NCBI RefSeq assembly: GCF_014898815.1
Contig: NW_026515482.1
Coordinates: 2,542,001 to 2,606,000, forward strand
Reading direction: 5' to 3'
DNA: 64,000 bases
DNA from: Panonychus citri
Lineage: Eukaryota; Arthropoda; Arachnida; Trombidiformes; Tetranychidae
Position 1 is the first letter of the stretch, and every line of letters starts with the position of its first letter. Positions 1-9,303 of this stretch are shown in pieces. Made by a program: the position numbers and the translations under genes. The notes below the pieces were generated by a model. That model searched no databases. It was not told the DNA's origin and saw only the letters and a program-made list of their open reading frames with translations.

Positions 1-1921
1 ATTTGAAGAGACATCTGTTGATTAGACAAAAGTTAGAAAAGTTAATTAATTGCGTCCATATCATCTGGAGTAAATAGTTGTTGACATTTACATATTCAAA
101 TAGAAATGATGGATTTGAGTGACTTAGTTTCCCAATTTGTCGCCCAGAGTATTTAACATTCTCCTTGCTTAAACGCTTCATAATATATTTTATACGCCTC
201 ATATTTTGTGATCTAGTTCGAATCATAATCGGAATAGCTGGATCGGTTTTCCAATTATAATAAAGTCGATATCGAGCAGTATATGGAAAAAGACAAAGAA
301 ACTGCCAAAGTTCATCAGCCAGACCACAATTACCTTCAACCAATGATAGAGAAGGTAAAATAGCTTCGTCTAAAATACTTAAAAGTTCATATTTAATATC
401 ACCAACGTTTGGTGTGCTCATGATTGATTTTCCAATCCTAATAATCTTTGAAATAAGTAGAGTATCTCCATGGATAAAAGGTCCCAAAGTGGAAATCATC
501 GGGAATACATTATCCTTCAATTCTGGAACAGTTTCTGCTTGTTTGATTGATGGTTTTCCGTCACACTTGTACATTTTAACTTTATTGATGATAATGGAAG
601 GTAATCCAGAATGCCTGAGTAAATCAAAAATAGATCGTTAAAAGTAAAAAACTCAAAAAAAAAGAAATGAAATCATTGTGATGAAGATGAAATTACGTAC
701 GAATGATAAATAACATCCATGGTATAGTGTATTAATGAGCATAACTGTTTAGCGATAATTGGGTTGGACACAGCGTAAAAACTTGGCAAACTTTCAATTA
801 ACTCATGGGCATTTTTCCAATCACCTACTTTTAAAAGTGCTAAGCAAAGTCCAAGCTTCTGGTTATTAACTAATAAAGAAAATCTTTCCATGTCGGATAG
901 ACGATCTTCATCCATTGGCTTATCTTCAGCTGATACAAAGGTTTTTCGAGCATAAGCACGAGCATCTTTAATCTCATTCTGATTGTATTCATAAATTAGT
1001 TTATCACTTGGACTGAGAAAAGAATAAATTTGTTCTAATGAGAGGAGTTTCTGTTGAAGGAGTAAAGCAGCAACCTCATATAAAGAATCAGGTGTAATCA
1101 TCGTATTATCAGTATGATAGAAGCTAAATTTGAATGCCAATATCTGGGATAATGTATTAGAATTATTTAGAAAATTACATAGCAGGGAAATATAAGAATC
1201 CGCAAGGTAAGGTCTACATTCAAAACACTCAAGCACGATGTCTAAAACACGATTTGGATCTAAATTGAAACATCCTGTGAATGGAAATAGAATGTAAAAA
1301 AAATTGATTAGAATAAAAGTTAGATGAGGATATTTGAAAGAAAACTAACAAATTGTATAATGATTAATTACCTATAAGAGATCGAATAACTTGAAGCATA
1401 TGATTACAATCAAAGCCTCCAGGTTGACTTAATTCAGTGATTAATTTGGCATAACCTTCAGACTCTTCTCTGAATAGATTGAATTTTTGTTGTTTATAAA
1501 AGAGACGTGTTTTTAGCTTGATGAACTTGGTGACGGCACTTTTTTTGTTGGCAATGATTTTAGCCTCTCCGATGGTATCATATTCTAATCTTTCCTTAAG
1601 TAATACATCTGCGATCAACTTGTTCGAGCAACCAGCAAGTAGCGCTAAATAATTTTCTCTTTGATCCTTATTATCCGCCATTTGGGTTTCCACATCACAA
1701 ACCAATAGAATATCAGTTAACAATATGGGAACAGACGGACTGGTATCAACAATACTGGACAAGGTTGAAATAAACGAGTCATACCTTAACTGTCCACAGA
1801 TACACTGATTACAGCATGTGTATAGAAGCTTTTTCAGTTCAGTCGAATTTTCTGAATGAGATCGAACACCGTTGATAAACTCATTTTTACCCGAACTCTC
1901 CCAAGTTTTATCAGCAAACAT
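1..1921 (-). CDS. THOC2: THO complex subunit 2, N-terminal part (runs off left edge)
   Basis: THOC2 is the scaffold of the nuclear THO/TREX complex, which couples transcription to mRNA export. Coding exons on the minus strand are 1372-1921, 701-1274, 92-614 and 1-14; phases agree across every GT-AG junction, giving about 553 visible residues. The match to animal THOC2 is strong over the whole stretch. The N-terminus has WESSGKNEF. Then come VLKERL, KLFYKQQKFNL, EGYAKLI and SLIG, followed after intron 1 by CFNLDPNRVLD and FECRP. Exon 3 ends with MKRLSKENV and GRQIGKLSHSNP. Start chosen at the ATG at 1919-1921, which aligns with the family N-terminus; an upstream in-frame ATG at 1945 would add eight hydrophobic residues and is less likely. 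The C-terminal two thirds lie outside the window. Identity is near certain; exact splice sites are inferred. Confidence 0.93.
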
Positions 1922-2164
1922 GGTGAAAAAGAGAAGAAAAAACACTAAAGGGTAAGAGGGAGAGAAAAAAAGGAGTGAGAAAAAAAAGAGAGAAAAAAAG
2001 ACTCTATGGATGAGAAACGAATAGAAAAAAATGAAAAGGTAATTGAAACCGGGCTTCAGAAAAAAGAGAAAAGAAAAACAAAAGTGATGAGATTATGGGG
2101 AAGGACTTTATCAATATAAAGGTGACGATTGAACAACATGAGAGTATAGATGTCAAAGAACAAT

Positions 2165-3090
2165 CAAGATTAAACTTAAATTCAAATGAATGAATACAAA
2201 TTAATTAGATTAAATTCTATTGTTAATCAAATAATCACAACGAGAAAAAAACAAGCACAAGAAGATTTAGGGTTCGTCTTGAAATAAAAAATGTTCTTTA
2301 GAATTTTGGTAAATTCTTTTTCTCTGTTGGCCCAATAGATGTCGTTCTTTTACCGCCTCTTAACTGTTACTCTTGATTAAGATTTTTTTTCATCAACAAT
2401 CAAGAACCTTAATCATTTTGATCTGGTCATCATAGTTTCGCTGAATTTTAATTTGGACTTGTGTAATTAAATCTCGCAAAGGTAAGAAGCTTTTTCACTG
2501 TTTACTTTTTATTTTGTTATTCTTTCTTCCAGAATCACAATTGCAACTTAATTTTGGAGTCGACTGTATTTTCTATTTAGATGGTTAAATTTTTCTTACC
2601 ATCAATTTGTTTTAATTGCTAATTCATTTTCTTCTTTATTTTTTCTCTGATTGTTTTACCCCGTTTTCTCCTTTAGGTATGTTTCCATTTTGTCAATTCT
2701 TATGGTTGGAGGAGATTTTGTATTCGGCTTGAGATCGGTTATTTTGCTGTATCACCATTTCATCTTGATCATGTGTTTCCAACATCAATTGACATTCACT
2801 CTTCAAGCTTAGGCTTTAATTACTATCTCATTGAGACTGAATTGCTTTTGATTGAATTGATTCTTTGATTCTTTTAATCCAACATCTTCAACTTAATGGT
2901 CACTATTATTGTTTACAATTGATCTATTCTGTGATGATCAAACTAACTCTTCATCTTTTTCCCCTTGATAGTGAATATTTATCATCTGTGTCTTTAGAAT
3001 CTACTTTTCATCAGCACTTTATTTTTTTCTATCTCTATCTCATCTTAATGATTACAGTTTTTCATCATGACATTATCTTAGTTAAATCAA
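2165..3090 (+). repeat. Mosaic duplicate of GALK2 and HEATR5B 5' regions
   Basis: This stretch has no gene of its own. Its first part (about 2165-2530) is a close copy of 4969-5640 upstream of GALK2, lacking about 265 bases that correspond to 5262-5527. Its second part (about 2608-3090) is a near-identical copy of 8660-9138 upstream of HEATR5B. Both parts keep the orientation of their sources. It carries a copied splice donor (GTAAGAAG at 2482) from the GALK2 leader and a copied acceptor (CTTTAG ending 2676) from the HEATR5B leader. The 79-codon frame at 2865-3104 is a by-product of the copied leader: the same frame exists at 8915 with few changes. Confidence 0.85.
2332..2344 (+). promoter_or_regulatory. 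CTCF-like motif CCAATAGATGTCG (copy A)
   Basis: The core AGATGTCG sits 410 bases upstream of the THOC2 start, inside the duplicated segment. It is identical to the element at 5152-5162 upstream of GALK2 because it was copied with it. See the finding on the recurring motif; the factor is inferred. Confidence 0.35.
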
Positions 3091-3380
3091 TTAAAAATGA
3101 ATAAATGATTAGTTTAATTGTTTGAAAGTTTAATCATTAATTAAAAGTGAACATGAGAATGTTTAAATTTAGAATTTACAATAAGAAGAAGAAGAAGAAG
3201 AATCAAACTGGACGAATGTATGAATGAATATCATGCCAACAGCGTTAATTAGTGCAAGTGCAGAATGAGCACTGGAAATTGAATTATAAGTAATAAATCA
3301 AAAGTTAAAAAAATCAAATTAAATTGCATGAAAATAATTAAAGAGATGAAAAAAAAATTAGTACAAAAAAGATCCATAAA

Positions 3381-4466
3381 TTATTTCCTTCTTGCTTCTT
3401 TGCGACAATCTCTGATCCAGAGAACGAATTCTCGGTGAGTTCTGGTTACTATTTCGAGTTCCATTCGTAGTTTTTTATTTGTTTTGATAAGTTCACCTTC
3501 TTCAGCTTCCAATTCGGCAACTTGTTGCTTGGTTTTTTCACGATATCGACGGGCTGCTTCTTTATTTTGATCCTTTTTCTTCGAGTCACAATTGTTGAAC
3601 AACTTTCGTTTCCTTCCACGAGTTGAGGGCTTTTTATTAATACAGCTTTCTGAGGTTTCCACTGGAACAGATATGGGTAATGGCGTTGCTTCTGGTACTG
3701 ATGTTGGTATTGGTGTCGGTGGTGGTGTTGGTGTAGTTATCGATGAAAGTGGGATTAAACATGAAAAGTCAATATCAGAGGTTCCCGTGAATTCATGATT
3801 CTCAATATGATTCACATTTTCGATATTTAAAATATTATCATCACGCATGTCATAAGTATCTAACTGGCCTGGGGCAATATCCAAAGGATCAAGTGTAGAT
3901 GAACTGAAAGTTAGACATGAACTTCCATCAGAAGGAGAATGTGGTGATATAGACTTAGGGCTATAAGCAAGAGAAGAGCCGAGGAAATTAAGTAAATCAT
4001 CTTCTTCAGTTTCTTTGGTTTCTTTGGTTTCAATTCCAAAAGGTCCATAGGTTTCACCTGATGAAAAGAGAGCAAAAAGGATGAAAATATTAATAAAATC
4101 CAAAATTCACAAATTCAGTGACAATATTGAAGTAAATTATATTTGCATGTTAAAGATACAATCAAAAAAGTTAAAAAATGATCAGGTCAAGACCAAAGTA
4201 AAAGACCAACACAACTTTTCCCCAAACAAGACGGCATTGCCGAAAGGTTAAAAGTCTGATGAAATACATTAAATGTGAAGACAGAACTTGCGAGTGAAAC
4301 GAAAATGAATCAACAAATACTTACGATCACAAAATTCCGAGATGAGATGTTGACTGTAAACCAGAGTGTCCGAAACATTTGAAGATTGTGATGAAGGAAA
4401 AACTGGTGGTAATTTATCCTCACTCATGAAATCCTCAAATGAGGATTGAGAATCAAATTTTGTCAT
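3381..4466 (-). CDS. ATF4: ATF4-like bZIP transcription factor (cryptocephal type)
   Basis: A basic leucine-zipper activator of the integrated stress response. Coding exons are 4325-4466 and 3381-4057, 272 residues in total. The split codon (C|GT) closes correctly over the intron 4058-4324. The C-terminal 65 residues hold the bZIP: the basic region reads QNKEAARRYREK, with the N-x-x-A-A-x-x-Y-R pattern of ATF4/ATF5, followed by heptad-spaced leucines and hydrophobics. The rest is acidic and Ser/Pro/Thr-rich, including a PTPPPTPIP stretch near residue 145, as expected for an activation domain. The leader carries uORFs at 4463-4654 and 4688-4711, the hallmark of ATF4 translational control. It could be ATF5, since most arthropods have one gene for both. 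Assignment to the ATF4/crc family is firm. Confidence 0.88.
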
Positions 4467-4654
4467 CCTGGTAAAAAAGGTGTTAAATTTAAATCAGCAA
4501 AATTATTATAAAATTCAATGAAACAATTATAATTTAAAGATGAGTTTAAGATGATAATGTTTGAACTGAGATTTGCGAGGTCAGTGGTTAAAATGGAGAC
4601 ATTGTTAAATTCCAGTTTAGACTGGTTATTAATGGCTAAGGCGGTGGTTGCCAT
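4463..4654 (-). promoter_or_regulatory. ATF4 leader uORF2 (63 codons), stop overlaps main start
   Basis: An upstream ORF begins in a strong Kozak context (ATCACCATGG) and ends in a TGA at 4463-4465. That TGA overlaps the ATF4 start codon at 4464-4466 as ATGA. In mammals and flies a long uORF overlapping the ATF4 start blocks translation until eIF2 is phosphorylated; this is the positional equivalent. Caveat: the sequence just before the main ATG (TTTTTTACCAG|G) could act as a 3' splice site, but no good donor is visible on this strand within the uORF. Confidence 0.7.
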
Positions 4655-4687
4655 TGGTGATTTTTAGTTAGAGGAGGTTAAGACTGG

Positions 4688-4711
4688 TTAACCGAGTTTA
4701 TAGGACATCAT
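4688..4711 (-). promoter_or_regulatory. ATF4 leader uORF1 (7 codons)
   Basis: A short ORF starts with two tandem ATGs (MMSYKLG) and ends 33 bases before the uORF2 start. A very short, permissive first uORF followed by a long inhibitory one is the established ATF4 arrangement. Confidence 0.6.
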
Positions 4712-4776
4712 TGTCACTAGCACAGAGAAAATAAGACGATTTAAACAAGAAGAGAGAAGAAGATGAAGAAAAAACT

Positions 4777-4785
4777 AGATGGCGG
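4777..4785 (+). promoter_or_regulatory. CTCF-like motif CTAGATGGCGG
   Basis: AGATGGCGG lies in the ATF4 leader or promoter, between the divergent ATF4 and GALK2 genes. It is one of about ten related elements in this window; it also resembles a YY1 site (AAGATGGCGGC). Confidence 0.35.
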
Positions 4786-4968
4786 CGAAAACGTTTAACC
4801 GAGCAAACAAATGACTAAGATTCAGAGTAGAAGAATCAAAATTTATTCGCACAATTAACGACAATTAATTTAATCAAAAGATTTAATATCAACTATTAAT
4901 CAACTTCTATCATCAAGAGGTTAGCAATTCGAAAGGAACATTTGATTCACTCTTAAAGATTCAATTTG

Positions 4969-5640
4969 ATTAAACTTAAATTCAAATGAATGAATAGAAT
5001 TAAATTAATTTAATTAGATTAAATTCTATTGTTAATCAAATAATCACAACGAGAAAAAAATAATCACAAGAAAAATTTAGAGAATTAGGGTTCGTCTCGA
5101 AATAAAAAATGTTCTTTAGAATTTTGGTAAATTCTTTTTCTCTGTTGGCCCAATAGATGTCGTTCTTTTACCGCCTCTTAACTGTTACTCTTGATTAAGA
5201 TTATTTTTCATCAACAATCAACCGAAGGTTAAGAACCTTAATCATTCTGATCTCTTATTGTGTTGTTAATATAATTAAATTGTGATTGATTTAATTGATC
5301 TTTGTCTTTAATAGAGTACATTTCCAGGATCTTAGGATTTCAGGATCATCTTGAATTTTAATCAACAATAACAAAAGTGAATATTGTTGTTGTATTAATA
5401 AGATTAAGCTTTTTAGTTTAATCGAAAGATTTAATTTTGTTTGTGTTTTTTTGTTAATTAATTTCTTTTCATTTTCTTAGGAGTTGATTAATTGATTTCT
5501 CTTTATCTTTTGATTACACTGTTAATCTGGTCATCATAATTTGGTCTATTCTCTGAATTATAATTTGTTCTTGTGTAATTAAATCTCGCAAAGGTAAGAA
5601 GCTTTTTCATTGTTTACTTTTTATTTTGTTATTTTTTTCT
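4969..5640 (+). repeat. GALK2 5' region, source of duplicated segment A part 1
   Basis: The non-coding upstream region of GALK2 is duplicated at 2165-2530, minus 5262-5527. It includes a probable 5'UTR splice donor (AAAG|GTAAGAAG at 5594) and a CTCF-like element at 5152-5162. The stretch 5641-6192 is AT-rich leader or intron with nothing else recognisable. Confidence 0.8.
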
Positions 5641-6192
5641 TTGCTCTTGATTGTTAGTTTTACTATTTTTGGTTCCTGAGAACATTTAGTTGACTATTAA
5701 CTCAATTTCCTGTTTATGTTTAATGATGATATTTAGAATTTGCTTGAAATATATTTTCTATGTAAATGGTGATTGATTGCTGCTAAAGATGAGGAAGAAT
5801 TTTCATTTTTTATTCCTTTTCGTAACAAAGCTAATCAATAACTAATTGTTAATGAAAATGAGAAAAAAACTCTTTTCTTTTTTATCTTCTAGTCTTTGAT
5901 TATCAGGACAATTTTATTATCACCTAATTACTCTTTCTAATAGATGTTATCAATGTTTTTCTAGGTTATTTCTTAATAGACCTTGTTGTAATTCTTGTTT
6001 CATTTTTTCTTTCTCAGTGTAAATTGAATCATCAGCCTTTAGTTACTTGATACTGATGAGTTACTCGTAATCATCATAAGGGAAAAAGTGATCAAAGAAT
6101 TTAAAAGCTCGAGTAATTTGAAGCTCAACTCTGATTAAAAAAATTACTTAATTCTTTGTCGCATGTTAGTTAAATTCAACTAATAAACTACT

Positions 6193-7632
6193 ATGGATCA
6201 CGGTGATAGGAATAAGGATCAATCATCAGCAGATATTGAGAAAAACGTACCGATTTTGAAAGAGGATCAACCAAGATTTAGTAAATTGCGAGATTTGTTC
6301 AAGAGAAAATACAATTCAAGTCCATCTTTTATTGTTCGAGTTCCTGGAAGAGTTAATTTAATTGGTGAACACATTGATTACTGTGGGTTTGGTGTTCTTC
6401 CCATGGCAATTGAACAAGATACTTTGTTGGCTGTTGCTCTGAACTCTGATCGATTGATTAGATTAACCAACATGAATTCAGAAATTCATTCTGACATTGA
6501 GATTCCTTTAGACAATTTCACCATCAACATCCCTCCTGATTGGTATCATTATGTATTATGTGGAGTTCAAGGAGCTAAAGATCTAGCAGATTCATTCGAG
6601 AATCTCGAAGGTTTGAACATCGCTGTTTGGGGAACGATTCCAACCTCATCTGGACTATCGAGCTCTTCTGCCTTAGTGACCGCGTCTTTGTTGGCTACTC
6701 ATTACTCAATCAAAAATGGTGATGTGAACAAATTTATCATCGCCGATACTGCAGCTAAATGTGAAAGATACATTGGTACTCAAGGCGGTGCAATGGATCA
6801 GTCGATTGCCATGTTTGCTCGTTCAGGTTTCGCTAAATTGATCAACTTTGAGCCAACATTGAGCTGCGATGATGTTCAACTTCCTAAAGGTAGTTGCTTT
6901 TTTTTCACCCACAGCGGAGTTACTTGTAATAAAGCGGCAACCGAACAATTTAATGCTCGAGTTTTCGAGGTTAAAATTGCTTCTCTCATGATAGTTGATC
7001 ATTGTCACCTAAAAGTAAAACCAGGTCATATTACTTGTCCAACATTGGCCCAGATAAAAAAGTTAATGAACAAAAGTTTCGATGAAATGTTGGACATTGT
7101 CGATGAATCTATTGAGATTGGAAAAGTTTTCAACCTGAAGGAGCTTTTGGACTATTTTGATTTATCGAATTCTACTGAATTAGCTTTTCTCCTCTCAAAT
7201 GGATCAGCTGTAACCATGGAAAGGATGAAAAGTGTGATGAAAAACTATTCCGATGGTTTCAAGATCCATGATAGAGTAACTCATGTTTACTCTGAAGCTC
7301 AAAGGGTCGAAAAAGTTGTCAAATTGTGTTCACATGGAAATACAACGGATGATCAAATTCTCATTGAAATTGGACATTTGATGAACGAAAGTCACAATAG
7401 TTGTTCAAATCAATACGAATGTAGCTGCCCAGAGCTTGATCTTTTGGTCAATCATGCCCTTTCATCCGGTGCCTTAGGGTCAAGGATGACCGGTGCTGGT
7501 TGGGGAGGTGGGATTGTCTCATTGGTACCAGAAAATTTATCGCGACAATTTCAACAATCAATGGCTAAAATATCCAAATTCACAGTTGCCAGTTTACCAA
7601 GCCAAGGAGCCACAATTTATCTTCAACCTTAG
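6193..7632 (+). CDS. GALK2: N-acetylgalactosamine kinase (GHMP family)
   Basis: Phosphorylates the anomeric carbon of GalNAc (and weakly galactose) with ATP in the cytosol. One uninterrupted 479-residue frame, close to the about 458 of animal GALK2. GHMP motifs in order: the galactokinase signature PGRVNLIGEHIDYCGFGVLP at residues 51-70, the phosphate-binding loop PTSSGLSSSSALV near 150-162, the catalytic-Asp segment GTQGGAMDQS near 196-205, and the C-terminal motif MTGAGWGGG. IDYCG and GVLPMAIEQ favour GALK2 over GALK1. The start is the first ATG (context ACTATGG) and leaves an extra about 20-residue hydrophilic N-terminus. The CDS has no intron although most neighbours do; at least one 5'UTR intron is likely (donor at 5594). 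Confidence 0.93.
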   Translation: MDHGDRNKDQSSADIEKNVPILKEDQPRFSKLRDLFKRKYNSSPSFIVRVPGRVNLIGEHIDYCGFGVLPMAIEQDTLLAVALNSDRLIRLTNMNSEIHSDIEIPLDNFTINIPPDWYHYVLCGVQGAKDLADSFENLEGLNIAVWGTIPTSSGLSSSSALVTASLLATHYSIKNGDVNKFIIADTAAKCERYIGTQGGAMDQSIAMFARSGFAKLINFEPTLSCDDVQLPKGSCFFFTHSGVTCNKAATEQFNARVFEVKIASLMIVDHCHLKVKPGHITCPTLAQIKKLMNKSFDEMLDIVDESIEIGKVFNLKELLDYFDLSNSTELAFLLSNGSAVTMERMKSVMKNYSDGFKIHDRVTHVYSEAQRVEKVVKLCSHGNTTDDQILIEIGHLMNESHNSCSNQYECSCPELDLLVNHALSSGALGSRMTGAGWGGGIVSLVPENLSRQFQQSMAKISKFTVASLPSQGATIYLQP

Positions 7633-7928
7633 AAAAAAACTAAATCAATCTCATCAACAAAAAATTTGAATACAAATCACTAATCAACATTTTGCTTATC
7701 ACCCAAATATCTTAATCATTTCATGTAATTTTTATCTCTTGCAATTTTATATTTACATTTGCTCATAACGAAAACCCCATCGACAAGTTCAAAACTCTTG
7801 TCAACATTCAACATTACATTGACCCACCGAGTAATCAATGATTACAATAGAATTTAATCTCTTAATTGAATTAATCATTTAGAATAAAATTTTCATGGAA
7901 AATTTAAAATTCTTTTTCTAAGCTCACC

Positions 7929-7937
7929 AGATGTCGC
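7929..7937 (+). promoter_or_regulatory. CTCF-like motif CACCAGATGTCGC
   Basis: Among the copies here, TCACCAGATGTCGC fits the CTCF core best over its left half. It lies between the GALK2 3' end and the HEATR5B leader. Confidence 0.4.
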
Positions 7938-8659
7938 TAACTTACCGCTTCATTCAATTGAATTTAAAAGATTTAAAATTTAAAATTCTAATCTTTTCAA
8001 ATTGATTAACACAAAACTCTTAATGAATTAAAGTTAATTAATATTCTCGTCAGATTGATGTTCATCATTATCCAACAATTAGTGGAATTTAAATGTACCC
8101 TTAATCTTTTTCCTTTCACCGGTAATTCAGAAAATGAATTTTTTTGTCAAGTGAAACAGTGATGAAGGTAAACAATTAAAGGTAAGCTGTTAATTAGTTG
8201 GTTAAACGTCATCAGAATCAATTTTTATAGATCATATTGAAAACTTTAATCATTGACAATTGATTGAGTTGATAATTGTGACAATGTAAATTAAATCTTC
8301 CATCCAATTGAAGGTTTAAAGGTTACCAGGTTTGAGTTTGAAAAAGGAGCAAAATGTTTGCATAAACATAAGCCTATTGAGAGTCAATGATAACAAATGA
8401 GTAACTCTGTTTACTTTGGTTCTCTTTTGTTAATCAATCTATTTAATTGTCCATTTAAATTTAATTCTTTTTTACATATCATCTTAATTCTTCTAATTTA
8501 TTCATATTACCATTGATTATCAATTCGGATTTCCGGTTGACTGATTAATCTCTCTAATTATCTTCCATTAGCTGATAGCCACCTACTCATTTCTGTTTCT
8601 TGGTTTTACCATAAAAAGGTAAATACTATCAATTGTTTACCATTTTTGTTTGTTCTTTA

Positions 8660-9138
8660 TTTTAATTGCTAATTCATTTTTTTTCTCTATTTTTCTCTGA
8701 TTATTTTACCTTGTTTTCTCCTTTAGGTATGTTTCCATTTTGTCAATTCTTATAGTTGGAGGAGATTTTGTATTCGGCTTGAGATCGGTTATTTTGCTGT
8801 ATCACCATTTCATCTTGATCATGTGTTTCCAACATCAATTGACATTCACTCTCCAAGCTTAGGCTTTAATTACTATCTCATTGAGACTGAATTGCTTTTG
8901 ATTGAATTGATTCTTTGATTCTTTTAATCCAACATCTTCAACTTAATGGTCACTATTATTGTTTACAATTGATCTATTCTGTGATGATCAAACTAACTCT
9001 TCATCTTTTTCCCCTTAATAGTGAATATTTATCATCTGTGTCTTTAGAATCTACTTTTCATCAGCACTTTATTTTTTTCTATCTCTATCTCATCTTAATG
9101 ATTACAGTTCTTCATCATGACACTATCTTAGTTAAATC
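8660..9138 (+). repeat. HEATR5B 5' leader, source of duplicated segment A part 2
   Basis: A near-identical copy lies at about 2608-3090, with only a handful of substitutions over about 480 bases, so the copy is recent. The segment includes a probable 5'UTR splice acceptor (CTCCTTTAG ending 8726). The rest of 7633-9303 is the GALK2 3'UTR and AT-rich promoter/leader. Confidence 0.85.
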
Positions 9139-9303
9139 AAAGTTTCCTGTTGACGACAAATTTATCCTCCAAGGTCCAAATCAATAATAACATCTACTTC
9201 TATTACTATCCGGTGTTTCCTACAAACCTTGAGACAATTGTTTACTTGACTTGATCTTACCAACAAACTAAGTAATCAATTTTGATTACCATAATATATT
9301 AAC

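Noticed and set aside
2865..3104. 79-codon frame at 2865 (and its twin at 8915) as a conserved small protein
   Set aside because: The two frames are similar only because the DNA was duplicated recently. Composition is AT-driven (Leu/His/Phe/Tyr) and the segment is leader sequence of HEATR5B.
6193..7632. GALK2 as a recent retrogene
   Set aside because: It is intronless in the CDS, but no poly-A tail remnant or target-site duplication was seen, and its leader appears to contain an intron.
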